A stretch of DNA of 34,529 nt from an uncultured Bacilli bacterium (GTDB taxonomy: Bacteria > Bacillota_I > Bacilli_A > RF39 > UBA660). Positions 15,152-23,414 of the stretch are shown one piece after another. The position numbers and the translations under genes are program-made. Where the stretch lies: contig CALVYX010000044.1 in assembly GCA_944372315.1 (NCBI GenBank), forward strand, positions 1 through 34,529, in the 5' to 3' direction. Each line of letters opens with the position of its first letter. Position 1 is the first letter of the stretch. The notes beneath the pieces are model-generated. The model saw nothing but the letters and a program-made list of their open reading frames with translations. It was not told the DNA's origin and searched no databases.

Positions 15152-16690
15152 ATGAATAGGACAAAAAAGTGGTTTAGAGATTTATTTAAAAGAAGAATGT
15201 TTGTAGCATTTTTAATATTAGTACAATTTCTTTTAATTATTTATTTTATAATTAGCGGGAGTAATTCTTTGCTTATTAATGTTTTATTAAAATTAATAAG
15301 TATATTAGTTGCTCTTCATATAGTGGCAAAAAAAGATAAAAGTGCATATAAATTAACGTGGGTATTTTTGATATTATTATTTCCGGTATTTGGGGGATTA
15401 TTTTATTTGTTATTTAAATTTCAATCATCAACTAGAGCTTTCTCTAAAAAAATAGACGTAATTGATGAACAATCCAAAGAGCTATTTTTACTTCCTAAAG
15501 ACAATTATGAAAAGGTATCAAAAGATCATAAGGATTTTGCTCCTTTAATTAGTTATTTACAGAATTTTGCTAATTTTCCAATTTATGAACATACAAAAAC
15601 TACTTTTTTATCTTCTGGGGAAAAGATGTTTGAAGAGTTATTAAAAGAATTAGCACAAGCTGAAAAATATATATTTTTAGAATATTTTATCATTCAAGAA
15701 GGATTAATGTGGAATAGCATTTTAGAAATATTGAAAGAAAAGGTAAGACAAGGAATTGAAGTTAGAATTATTTATGATGATATGGGTTGTTTTTTATTAC
15801 TCCCTAATAATTACAATAAACGACTAGAGAGTTATGGTATAAAATGCGTAGTGTTTAATAAATTTAGACCATTTTTAGCATCTATTCAAAATAATAGAGA
15901 CCACCGTAAAATTGCTATTATTGATGGGAAGGTAGCTTTTACTGGAGGAATAAATTTATCTGATGAGTATATAAATGTTTATGAAAGGTTTGGCCATTGG
16001 AAAGATGCAGGAATAATGATAAAAGGTGAAGCAGCGTGGAGTTTTACAATGATGTTTTTACAACAATGGGCCATATGCAAAAGTTCTCATGAAAATTATC
16101 TTGATTACTATCCTTGGCAAAATAAAAAATGTTCTATTCATAGCGATGGATATATTCAACCTTATGCAGATAGTCCTATGGATAAGGAAAATATTGGCGA
16201 ACATGTTTATTTGCATATAATTAATAATGCTAAGAAGTATATTTATATAAATACTCCTTATTTAATAATCGATGATAGTATGGTATCATCATTAGTTTTA
16301 GCCGCTAAAAGTGGAATAGATGTTAGAATTACAGTACCATATCGAGCAGATAAAAAACTTATTCATTTTACAACAAGGTCTTATTATAGAGATCTGATAC
16401 AATCAGGAGTCAAAATTTATGAATATTCTAAGGGCTTTATTCATTCAAAAAGTTTTGTATCAGATGATAAAATAGCTACTATGGGTACTACGAATTTAGA
16501 TTTTAGAAGTTTATATTTACATTTTGAATGTGGTAGTTGTATATATGATGCTAATTGTATTGCTGATATGAAAGAAGACTTTCTTAAAACTCTTGAAGTT
16601 TGTAAAGAAATAACGATAGAAGATTGCAAAGGAAATTTTGTAACGAGGGTTCTTCAAGATATATGTAGATTATTTGCACCACTTATGTAA
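15152..16690 (+). CDS. cls: Cardiolipin synthase
   Basis: The 512-residue membrane enzyme joins two phosphatidylglycerol molecules into cardiolipin. Two N-terminal membrane helices (about 15-36 and 40-90, the PLDNc region) precede two phospholipase D halves. The HKD motifs are both intact: H251-R-K253 with D258, and H431-S-K433 with D438. Each is followed by the expected Gly/Asn segment (FTGGINL and MGTTNLDFRS). Length is standard for bacterial Cls. GAGGATC precedes the ATG by 5 bases, and a TATAAT at 15111-15116 is the best -10. An acyl-CoA ligase gene follows after 29 bases, so the pair looks like a lipid operon. Confidence 0.96.
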   Translation: MNRTKKWFRDLFKRRMFVAFLILVQFLLIIYFIISGSNSLLINVLLKLISILVALHIVAKKDKSAYKLTWVFLILLFPVFGGLFYLLFKFQSSTRAFSKKIDVIDEQSKELFLLPKDNYEKVSKDHKDFAPLISYLQNFANFPIYEHTKTTFLSSGEKMFEELLKELAQAEKYIFLEYFIIQEGLMWNSILEILKEKVRQGIEVRIIYDDMGCFLLLPNNYNKRLESYGIKCVVFNKFRPFLASIQNNRDHRKIAIIDGKVAFTGGINLSDEYINVYERFGHWKDAGIMIKGEAAWSFTMMFLQQWAICKSSHENYLDYYPWQNKKCSIHSDGYIQPYADSPMDKENIGEHVYLHIINNAKKYIYINTPYLIIDDSMVSSLVLAAKSGIDVRITVPYRADKKLIHFTTRSYYRDLIQSGVKIYEYSKGFIHSKSFVSDDKIATMGTTNLDFRSLYLHFECGSCIYDANCIADMKEDFLKTLEVCKEITIEDCKGNFVTRVLQDICRLFAPLM

Positions 16691-16719
16691 TTTAATAAAA
16701 TTAAAAGGAGGTTTTATTA

Positions 16720-18432
16720 ATGTTTAACTCAAAAAAAGAAGAAAAAGAACGAAATGTAGATAAGTTTGATAAACCGTGGCTTAAATATTATAAAGGAAAC
16801 TTTGAACATGTTGATTATTTTGATGGGTCTTTATATGAAAAAATTTTGGATGTTTCAAGTAGATTTCCTAACAATTATGCTTTAGAGTATTTTGGTAAAA
16901 AATATACTTATAAGCAAATGATTAATGAAATAGACAAAGTGGCAATATCTCTTAATAAACTTGGAATTAAAGAAAATGATTATGTAACAATTTGTATGGT
17001 TAATTGCCCAGAAGCTATTTTTACTTTTTATGCTATTAATAAAATAGGGGCTATAGCTAATATCATCCATCCTTTATCTAGTGAAAATGAAATAAAGCAA
17101 TATTTAAAAGGAACAAAATCAACATGTATTTTTATTAGCGATTTTGTATATTATAAATTAAAAAATATTAAAGTAAAAAAAGCAATTGTAGTTCCTATTG
17201 CTAATAGTATGAATGTTGTTATGAAAACTCTTTATAACATTACTACTAAAAAGAAAAATAAAGCACATGATTTACAACCTAATACTCTTATATGGAAAAA
17301 GTTTTTAACTAAAGGTAATGATAAAAATATTGATACTTTTAAGAAAAAAGGAAAAGATGATGATGCTGTTATTTTATATAGTGGAGGGACAACCGGAAAA
17401 CCTAAAGGTGTAATTCTTACTAATCTTTGTTTTAATGCTGTTAGTAAACATTGTGATTTAATGGTTGATAACACTGATCCAGGAAATAGTATTTTGTCAT
17501 ATTTGCCTATTTTTCATGGCTTTGGATTAGCAATTTGTATTCATACTCCATTATCTATTGGTATGAAATGCATTTTGATTCCTAAGTTGAACGTAAAGAA
17601 AATTAACAAAATTGTGGAAAAAACTAAACCTAATTTTTTACCAGTGATTCCTTCTTTACTAGAAATCATGGTAAAGGATAAAAAAGCGAGCAAGAAAGCT
17701 TTAAAAAGCGTTTTATGTGTTTTATCAGGTGGCGATTTTTTAAATATTGATTTGAAAACTAGGGCAGAAAAATATTTAAAAGAACATGGTGCCAATGCTG
17801 TAATTAGAATAGGGTATGGTCTTACAGAAGTAACTGCTGCTACTTGTGTTAGTTTGGTTGAAGATTATCAAAAAGGAAGTATCGGGATTCCGTTCCCAGA
17901 TACTTTGTATAAAATTGTAAAAACTAATACTAATATTACAGCAGATGTAAATGAAATAGGAGAAATTTGTATATGTGGTCCTACAGTAATGAAGGGGTAT
18001 TTAAACAATCAAAGTGAAACTTATAGAACGATAAGAGTACATGAAGATGGTAAAAAGTGGCTTCATACTGGTGATTTAGGCAGAATGGATGAGAATGGAA
18101 TATTTTATTTTGAAACAAGGTTGAAAAGAATGATTATTTCGAATGGATGTAATATTTATCCAAATTATTTAGAAGAAATTTATAATAAACATCCTTTGAT
18201 AGAAACATCAATTGTGGTCGGAATTCAAGATGATATCAAACAACAAGTGGCAAAAGCAATTATTGTTTTAAAGAAGAATATAAAACTTACAGAAGAAGTA
18301 AAAAATAATATTATAGAATATGCAAAAAAGAATATTGTTAAATACGCTCTACCAAAAGAATATGAATATGTTGATAATCTACCTAAAACTCCAATAGGTA
18401 AAGTTGATTATAAAAAATTTGAAGATAAATAA
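16720..18432 (+). CDS. AMP-forming acyl-CoA synthetase (fatty acid-CoA ligase type)
   Basis: The 570-residue class I adenylate-forming enzyme activates a carboxylic acid with ATP and passes it to CoA. Core motifs are present in order: YSGGTTGKPKG (phosphate loop), YGLTEVTA, HTGDLG with the ribose-binding Asp, the hinge RLKRMI and the C-terminal lysine in TPIGKVDYKK. The middle of the protein is very lysine-rich. The substrate is not certain; long- or medium-chain fatty acid is likely from the overall pattern and the cls neighbour, through which activated acids could enter phospholipid synthesis. AAAAGGAGG lies 8 bases before the ATG. A strong terminator ends the pair. Confidence 0.9.
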   Translation: MFNSKKEEKERNVDKFDKPWLKYYKGNFEHVDYFDGSLYEKILDVSSRFPNNYALEYFGKKYTYKQMINEIDKVAISLNKLGIKENDYVTICMVNCPEAIFTFYAINKIGAIANIIHPLSSENEIKQYLKGTKSTCIFISDFVYYKLKNIKVKKAIVVPIANSMNVVMKTLYNITTKKKNKAHDLQPNTLIWKKFLTKGNDKNIDTFKKKGKDDDAVILYSGGTTGKPKGVILTNLCFNAVSKHCDLMVDNTDPGNSILSYLPIFHGFGLAICIHTPLSIGMKCILIPKLNVKKINKIVEKTKPNFLPVIPSLLEIMVKDKKASKKALKSVLCVLSGGDFLNIDLKTRAEKYLKEHGANAVIRIGYGLTEVTAATCVSLVEDYQKGSIGIPFPDTLYKIVKTNTNITADVNEIGEICICGPTVMKGYLNNQSETYRTIRVHEDGKKWLHTGDLGRMDENGIFYFETRLKRMIISNGCNIYPNYLEEIYNKHPLIETSIVVGIQDDIKQQVAKAIIVLKKNIKLTEEVKNNIIEYAKKNIVKYALPKEYEYVDNLPKTPIGKVDYKKFEDK

Positions 18433-18440
18433 TAAATTAG

Positions 18441-18478
18441 ATAGTAACTTTTAAATTAAAAGTTACTATTTTTTAATT
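18441..18478 (+). terminator. Strong terminator after the cls/ligase operon
   Basis: ATAGTAACTTTTAA pairs with TTAAAAGTTACTAT and is followed by a T tract. Confidence 0.85.
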
Positions 18479-18517
18479 TTTTATAGTCTATTATTATAGA
18501 TAAAAAATATTATCGCT

Positions 18518-18526
18518 CATAAGTTA
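18518..18526 (+). promoter_or_regulatory. Sigma-K/E-like -10 box before first collagen-like gene
   Basis: CATAAGTTA fits CATANNNTA. No sigma-A pair was found in this gap. No AC stands at the sigma-K -35 position; an ATAGATA lies about 15 bases upstream, closer to a sigma-E -35. Confidence 0.4.
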
Positions 18527-18547
18527 TTATAGAAAGGAAGGTAAGAG

Positions 18548-19258
18548 ATGAACAATAATTTTGATGAAAATATTTACAAAGAAATAGAATGTAGTAAAGT
18601 AAAAAATTGTTGTAGTAGATTTTGTTTTGGTCCAACAGGTCCAACCGGACCAACAGGACCATCAGGAGGTCCAACCGGACCAACAGGAGCAACGGGACCA
18701 ACTGGTCCAACAGGGCCAACGGGACCAACAGGGCCAATAGGACCAACCGGCCCAACAGGAGCAACAGGGCCAACAGGTCCAACCGGACCAACTGGTCCAA
18801 CAGGAGCAACGGGGCCATCATTTAATGAAGCTGCCATGGTTCACGAAGAAACCGAACCTATTGTTGAAACTGCCGAACCAATTAAATTCAGTACTACTAA
18901 TCTAGCAAATGGTATTACTTACGATCCTACTTCTGGAGAGTTTAAAGTTCCTAGTAATGGTCAATATATAATTCATTGGTGGGTTAATGTAAGAAGTCGT
19001 TCTAAAGATTTAGAAAATTGTGAGGAAAGACCATTAGGTATAGAATTGCATCAAGTATATCCATTTGATTCATTGATAGCTCATTCTTCTACTCACAATA
19101 GATTAGGTTGTTGTGATACAGGTACAATCAATGGTAATGCAATTTTTAATGCTTCAGCTAATTCTACTTTCAGATTCATAAATTCTTCAATGGTACCATT
19201 TCAATTAGTTCCTAACGATCTTTATGCTGCATCAGTTTCCATAACTAGAATTAATTAA
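18548..19258 (+). CDS. BclA-like collagen-repeat protein 1
   Basis: The 236-residue protein has a short N-terminal region with five Cys (ECS, NCC, RFC), then about 21 Gly-X-Y triplets, mostly Gly-Pro-Thr, with one extra Gly breaking the phase. The C-terminal beta-rich domain (about 98-236) resembles the C1q/TNF-like trimerising head of BclA and ends ASVSITRIN. BclA-type proteins form the hair-like nap on the exosporium of Bacillus spores, trimerise through the head, and carry O-glycans on the Thr residues of GPT triplets. No signal peptide or sortase motif is present, as expected for mother-cell spore-surface proteins. GAAAGGAAGG lies before the ATG. A second such gene and a glycosyltransferase follow. 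Confidence 0.88.
   Translation: MNNNFDENIYKEIECSKVKNCCSRFCFGPTGPTGPTGPSGGPTGPTGATGPTGPTGPTGPTGPIGPTGPTGATGPTGPTGPTGPTGATGPSFNEAAMVHEETEPIVETAEPIKFSTTNLANGITYDPTSGEFKVPSNGQYIIHWWVNVRSRSKDLENCEERPLGIELHQVYPFDSLIAHSSTHNRLGCCDTGTINGNAIFNASANSTFRFINSSMVPFQLVPNDLYAASVSITRIN
18627..18822 (+). repeat. GPT-coding tandem repeat tract 1
   Basis: This is a tract of 9-base units encoding Gly-Pro-Thr triplets (ggaccaaca and variants), far more GC-rich than the surroundings. It shares long near-identical stretches with 19437-19585. Confidence 0.9.
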
Positions 19259-19273
19259 ATATTTAAATTAAAT

Positions 19274-19303
19274 AAACTACTGATAAATTCAGTAGTTTTA
19301 AAT
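19274..19303 (+). terminator. Weak terminator after collagen-like gene 1
   Basis: AAACTACTGA pairs with TCAGTAGTTT across a 5-base loop; the T tail is short. Confidence 0.55.
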
Positions 19304-19309
19304 TAATGT

Positions 19310-19337
19310 ACCTATTATATTGAGTTTACATACATTA
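19310..19337 (+). promoter_or_regulatory. Sigma-K-like promoter before second collagen-like gene
   Basis: AC at 19310-19311 is followed after exactly 17 bases by CATACATTA at 19329-19337. This fits the minimal sigma-K consensus (AC, 16-17 bases, CATANNNTA) and is the best example in the window. Confidence 0.55.
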
Positions 19338-19360
19338 AAATTGAAAGGTGATGATATAAA

Positions 19361-20011
19361 ATAAAAAGCAATAATTTTGATAGATGTGATAAAAAATTCC
19401 CAAAAATTTGTTATATTATGAGTCCGACTGGAGTCGTAGGTCCAACCGGACCGACAGGAGCAATGGGACCAACTGGTCCAACAGGTCCAACAGGGCCAAC
19501 AGGGCCAACGGGACCAACAGGAGCAATGGGACCAACCGGACCAACAGGAGCAACAGGGCCAACAGGAGCAACTGGGCCAGCAGGAACTAGTGTTATTCCT
19601 GAATCATTATCAACTGTAGATATAGCTCCACAACCTGGTATTGCTAGTCAACCATTGTCCTTTAATATTAATACTGTGGTATCTGGACAGTTGATTACTC
19701 ATAGTATTAACTCTCCTAATGTTGTAATTTCTGGTAATGGAATTTATCAAGTATTATTTAGTGGTAGTGTAGCTCCTTTACCTAATACTACTTTACCAGC
19801 TTCAATTATTATTTATTTAACTATTAATGGTTCAATTAGTAGTATAGGCGCTACTCAAACGTTTACTTCTTTAGAAACTGATACTATTTCTTTCCAGGGA
19901 TTAATTGAGGTAACTGATGTTCCTGTTACTTTAAACGTTTTAGTAGAGAATTCTGGTTTTATTTTTAGTAGTATTACTATAACAGTTATTAGATTAGGTA
20001 ATGTAAATTGA
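19361..20011 (+). CDS. BclA-like collagen-repeat protein 2, apparent ATA start
   Basis: The protein has an N-terminal region, about 18 Gly-X-Y triplets (mainly Gly-Pro-Thr with GAM, GAT and GPA) and a 140-residue beta-rich C-terminal head of the BclA type, ending VIRLGNVN. The only in-frame ATG, at 19418, has no ribosome site and would cut off the N-terminus. AAAGGTG at 19344-19350 points to an ATA at 19361. From there the frame reads KSNNFDRC, which parallels NNNFDEN at the start of collagen-like protein 1. With that start the product has 216 residues. A G-to-A change in the start codon, or a genuine ATA start, would both explain it. The likely role is a spore-surface filament alongside protein 1. 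Confidence 0.8.
   Translation: MKSNNFDRCDKKFPKICYIMSPTGVVGPTGPTGAMGPTGPTGPTGPTGPTGPTGAMGPTGPTGATGPTGATGPAGTSVIPESLSTVDIAPQPGIASQPLSFNINTVVSGQLITHSINSPNVVISGNGIYQVLFSGSVAPLPNTTLPASIIIYLTINGSISSIGATQTFTSLETDTISFQGLIEVTDVPVTLNVLVENSGFIFSSITITVIRLGNVN
19437..19585 (+). repeat. GPT-coding tandem repeat tract 2
   Basis: The tract has the same 9-base unit type as 18627-18822, with GAM and GAT variants at intervals. The two tracts lie about 600 bases apart in direct orientation. Confidence 0.9.
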
Positions 20012-20022
20012 ATTTAACATTT

Positions 20023-20058
20023 AAAATAGGTTATTGGATTTATCAATAATCTATTTTT
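20023..20058 (+). terminator. Terminator after collagen-like gene 2
   Basis: A 14-base-pair stem (20023-20036 with 20044-20057) has a 7-base loop and a T tail. Confidence 0.8.
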
Positions 20059-20100
20059 ATAAATGCTAGTTTTTTGTTATGATAATTATTTTTTTATTGT

Positions 20101-20109
20101 CATACATTA
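20101..20109 (+). promoter_or_regulatory. Sigma-K/E-like -10 box before the glycosyltransferase
   Basis: CATACATTA is identical to the box of the preceding gene. It lies 4 bases before the AGGAG ribosome site. An ATA at 20082-20084 could be a sigma-E-type -35. Confidence 0.4.
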
Positions 20110-20128
20110 AACTAGGAGTTGTTATTAA

Positions 20129-21220
20129 ATGAGTAAAAAATACAAAATATGCGTTTATGCTATTTCTAAAAATGAAGAAAAATTTGTAGATCGTTGGGTT
20201 GATTCAATGATAGAAGCGGATGCTATTTATGTACTAGATACTGGTTCTTCAGATAATACTGTTCAAAAATTAAAAGAGCGAGGTGTTAATGTTAAGGAAG
20301 AACAAATTATACCATGGAGATTTGATATAGCTAGAAATAAATCACTTGAATGGTTACCTAGAGATATTGATATTTGTGTTTGTACAGATTTAGATGAAGT
20401 ATTTAGAAAAGGGTGGAGAGAAGAATTAGAAACTAAATGGACAAATGACACAACAAGAGCATCCTATAATTATAATTGGAGTTTTGATGAGTTTGATAAT
20501 CCAAAAGTAAATTTTTATATTGAAAAAATTCATTCTCGAAACAATTATAAATGGGTTCATCCAGTTCATGAAGTACTAGAATATACTGGAAATAATCACG
20601 AAAATAAAATAGTAATTGATAGTATCACTTTAGATCATTATCCTGACAATCAAAAGTCCCGTAGTTCTTATTTACCTTTATTGAAATTGTCAGTAAAAGA
20701 GGATCCTACAGACGATAGAAATATGCATTATTTAGGTAGAGAATATATGTATTATGGAAAGTGGAATGAAGCAATTGATACTTTAATTTGTCATTTATCA
20801 TTATCTAAAGCTAAGTGGAAAGATGAACGAAGCGCATCTATGCGTTTTATTTCTAGGTGTTATATTGAATTAAAAAGATTTGATGAAGCTAGAATGTGGT
20901 TATCCAAAGCGATTGCAGAAGCACCATATTTAAGAGATCCGTATGTAGAAATGGCATTATTAGAATATAAATTAAGTAATTGGAATAAAGTAGAGTCTTA
21001 TTGTAAAGAAGCCTTAAAAATTATTAAACATGAAAAAACTTATATCAATGAACCATTTAGTTGGGATTATACAATTTATGATTTACTATCTTTAAGTTGT
21101 TTTTATCAACAAAAATTTATTGAGTCACTAGAATATATAAATAAAGCTATCGAAATGTCTCCTAATAACGAAAGATTATTGGAAAATAAAAAATTAATAC
21201 TTAAACATTTAAATAATTAA
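20129..21220 (+). CDS. Family 2 glycosyltransferase with TPR tail
   Basis: The 363-residue cytoplasmic protein has an N-terminal GT-A glycosyltransferase domain (about 1-185). It shows AISKNEEKF, LDTGSSDNT and a DxD-like TDLDE motif that would hold the metal and nucleotide sugar. The C-terminal half (about 195-363) is made of TPR-like helical pairs such as YYGKWNEAIDTL, ELKRFDEARMWL and YQQKFIESLEYI. GT2-TPR proteins are known to modify proteins. Directly after two GPT-rich collagen genes, and with the same CATACATTA box, it is a good candidate for putting sugar on the collagen threonines, as seen for BclA. The acceptor and sugar are inferred, not shown. Confidence 0.88.
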   Translation: MSKKYKICVYAISKNEEKFVDRWVDSMIEADAIYVLDTGSSDNTVQKLKERGVNVKEEQIIPWRFDIARNKSLEWLPRDIDICVCTDLDEVFRKGWREELETKWTNDTTRASYNYNWSFDEFDNPKVNFYIEKIHSRNNYKWVHPVHEVLEYTGNNHENKIVIDSITLDHYPDNQKSRSSYLPLLKLSVKEDPTDDRNMHYLGREYMYYGKWNEAIDTLICHLSLSKAKWKDERSASMRFISRCYIELKRFDEARMWLSKAIAEAPYLRDPYVEMALLEYKLSNWNKVESYCKEALKIIKHEKTYINEPFSWDYTIYDLLSLSCFYQQKFIESLEYINKAIEMSPNNERLLENKKLILKHLNN

Positions 21221-21223
21221 TCA

Positions 21224-21250
21224 ACATAGTTATGTACTATTCATAAGTTA
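21224..21250 (+). promoter_or_regulatory. Sigma-K-like promoter before the dismutase gene
   Basis: AC at 21224-21225 is followed after 16 bases by CATAAGTTA at 21242-21250. The ribosome site AGGTGAT begins 4 bases later, so the leader would be very short. Confidence 0.45.
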
Positions 21251-21264
21251 TATTAGGTGATAAA

Positions 21265-21876
21265 ATGTACAGTCCAATTAGTTTAAAATATTCTGTTAAT
21301 GAATTAGAACCATATATTGATGGAGAAACCATAATGATTCATTACGGAAAACATTACATGAATTATTTAAATAAATTAAATGAGATATTAAGTAAATATA
21401 ATTTTAATTTTGCTATTGATAAAGAATTTATATTTGATAACATAGATAAATTTAATAAAGAAGATCAAGAAGATATATTATATAATTTAGGCGGAGTAGT
21501 AAATCATGAACTTTATTTTTCAAATATGGATCCATCATTAAATAATCTTCCTATGGGAAGTATAAAGGAAGCAATTGACAGTAAATATGGTAATTATGAA
21601 AATTTTAAGCAAGAATTTATAAAAAAAGCAATGGAATTTAGAGGATCTGGGTATGTGTTTTTAGTTTTAACTGAGGATGGAGATATCGACATAGTTGCTC
21701 TTAGTAATCAGGATAGTCCATATAGGTATGGTTTAGTTCCTATAATGGCTATGGATATCTGGGAACACTCTTACTATTTAAAACATCAAAATAGAAAAGA
21801 AGATTATTTTAATGACTTTTTTGAGGTAGTTAATTATTCATATATTAATAATTTATATGAAGATGAAAAAATGTAA
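21265..21876 (+). CDS. sodA: Fe/Mn superoxide dismutase
   Basis: The 203-residue enzyme converts superoxide to peroxide and oxygen. All four metal ligands are visible: His26 in MIHYGKH, His81 in VVNHELYF, and Asp164 and His168 in MDIWEHSYY. Some aromatic positions differ from typical enzymes: GSGYVFLV stands where GSGWxWL is usual. No signal peptide is present. AGGTGAT lies 5 bases before the ATG. Manganese or iron cannot be told apart reliably. Dismutases are known exosporium components in the Bacillus cereus group, and the sigma-K-like box links this gene to the collagen block. A housekeeping role remains possible. Confidence 0.93.
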   Translation: MYSPISLKYSVNELEPYIDGETIMIHYGKHYMNYLNKLNEILSKYNFNFAIDKEFIFDNIDKFNKEDQEDILYNLGGVVNHELYFSNMDPSLNNLPMGSIKEAIDSKYGNYENFKQEFIKKAMEFRGSGYVFLVLTEDGDIDIVALSNQDSPYRYGLVPIMAMDIWEHSYYLKHQNRKEDYFNDFFEVVNYSYINNLYEDEKM

Positions 21877-21977
21877 TAAAAATAAAAAAAACTATGTTCA
21901 TATTTGCGTTTTCCTGTTATAATTATAATAAGGTATCGTATGAGGATACATTTAAGAATGATAAAGGGGAGCGCATT

Positions 21978-23414
21978 ATGAAGAATTTAATAGGGAATGA
22001 TTGGAGAGATTCCTCTAATCTGAATGTTATAGAAGTGTTTAATCCTGCTACTAAGAGCTTAATCGATACTATTCCTAATTCAACAGTAGATGATGTAGTA
22101 TTAGCAGTTAATATTGCAAAAGATGCTCAACCTAACTGGGAAGTGACACCAATTTATGAAAGAGGAGAAATATTAACTAAATTTGCTAAAATTATAATGG
22201 AAGAAAAAGAAAATTTAGCTAATGTTTTATCCGAGGAAAGTGGCAAAGCTCTAAAAGAGTCTTTAAAAGAACTTAAAAATTTACAGGAGACAGTTTTAGC
22301 TTGTGTAGAGCGTGCTAAACATTTATACGGAACCGCTATATCTTCAAGTCTAGAAATGTCAGGAGATAAATCTTTTCAATTTACTAAAAGAGAAGCAATT
22401 GGAATAGTAGGAGTTATATTACCTTATAATTTTAGGTTTGATATATTGTCTCAAAAAATAGTTAGCGCTTTAATTATGGGAAATGCCGTAGTAGTAAAAC
22501 CTAGCAAGAAAGTACCTTTGACTATAACCAAAATTATTTATATGTTAAGACAAGCAGGAGTATATGAGGGAGTTGTTCAAGTAATCCACGGTGATGGAAA
22601 AACAGTGGGGCAAGCTTTGGCTATGCATCCTGATGTTAATGTAGTAGCATTTAATGGTTCTACTGCTAATGGAATAAGAGTTATGGGAGCAGCAGCAAAA
22701 AATTTAAGTAAAACGGTATTAAGTTTAGGTGGTAATAATGCTTTTATTCTTTGTAAAGATGGCAATGTTGATTTAGCTGTAGAAGAAGCTGCCAAAGGAA
22801 GATTTTACAATGCGGGACAATTAAGTTCATGTAATAAAAGATTTTTAATTCATAAATCATTGAAAGAAGAATTTATTAATAAATTAATTAGAAAAATTGG
22901 GTCAATAAAACTTGGTGTTCCTAATGATAAAGATACTGATTTAGGATGTTTAATTAGTGAAAAAAATGCTCAAAAAGTAGAGAAACAAGTAAACGATATG
23001 ATTGCCATGGGTGCCAAGCTAGTAATCGGTGGTGGTAGAAGTGGAGCCTTTTATGAACCAACGATTATTTCGGATGTTCATAGAAATATGCCTGTTGCAT
23101 CTAATTTAGATATTTTAGGACCAGTGGTATCTATTATAGAATATGAAAATATAAATGATGCAATAGATATTGTTAATCAATCTGCTTATGGATGTGGAAC
23201 AAGTATTTTTACTAATAACATTAGTGTGGCTTTTCAAGTAGCAGATCTTATAAAAAATGGAAATGTCGTTATTAATGGTTCAACTTTAAATAATATGGTT
23301 GAAATCAGTAGTGAAGGATGGAAGTATTCTGGTCTTGGTAAAGAAGGTATTACTGCTTCATTAGAGGAGATGTCAAAAAATAAGGTAATTATTTTAAATA
23401 ATGTGTTAGAGTAA
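21978..23414 (+). CDS. Aldehyde dehydrogenase homologue with altered catalytic site
   Basis: ATG 21978 follows AAAGGGGA by 7 bases; the in-frame upstream extension lacks a site. The 478-residue protein aligns over the full ALDH length, with PYNFRFD (catalytic-site Asn kept), VVVKPSKK (cofactor Lys kept), FNGSTANG and GPVVSI. The two key positions differ. The general-base Glu of the ELGG motif is Ser249 (SLGG), and the nucleophile position of GQxC is Ser283 (GQLSSC), with a Cys two residues on at 285. In GabD-type enzymes both of those positions are Cys. It may therefore be inactive, a binding protein, or use Cys285. It overlaps the convergent gene by 26 bases. Its link to the spore block is unknown. 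Confidence 0.88.
   Translation: MKNLIGNDWRDSSNLNVIEVFNPATKSLIDTIPNSTVDDVVLAVNIAKDAQPNWEVTPIYERGEILTKFAKIIMEEKENLANVLSEESGKALKESLKELKNLQETVLACVERAKHLYGTAISSSLEMSGDKSFQFTKREAIGIVGVILPYNFRFDILSQKIVSALIMGNAVVVKPSKKVPLTITKIIYMLRQAGVYEGVVQVIHGDGKTVGQALAMHPDVNVVAFNGSTANGIRVMGAAAKNLSKTVLSLGGNNAFILCKDGNVDLAVEEAAKGRFYNAGQLSSCNKRFLIHKSLKEEFINKLIRKIGSIKLGVPNDKDTDLGCLISEKNAQKVEKQVNDMIAMGAKLVIGGGRSGAFYEPTIISDVHRNMPVASNLDILGPVVSIIEYENINDAIDIVNQSAYGCGTSIFTNNISVAFQVADLIKNGNVVINGSTLNNMVEISSEGWKYSGLGKEGITASLEEMSKNKVIILNNVLE

Noticed and set aside
18574..18837. Antisense frame with Gly-Pro-Val repeats under collagen gene 1
   Set aside because: The reverse complement of Gly-Pro-Thr codons automatically reads as Gly-Pro-Val. 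It has no ribosome site of its own and no head domain.
18627..19585. Periodic repeats considered as a CRISPR array
   Set aside because: The units are 9 bases long without unique spacers and stay in frame as collagen codons.
19408..19590. Asn/Arg/Ser-rich frame overlapping collagen gene 2
   Set aside because: It is a frame-shifted reading of the GPT repeat, without a ribosome site or an independent domain.
21921..21929. Duplicate TATAAT before the aldehyde dehydrogenase homologue as a promoter
   Set aside because: No -35 at 16-18 bases could be found; TTGCGT is too close. It is left unassigned.
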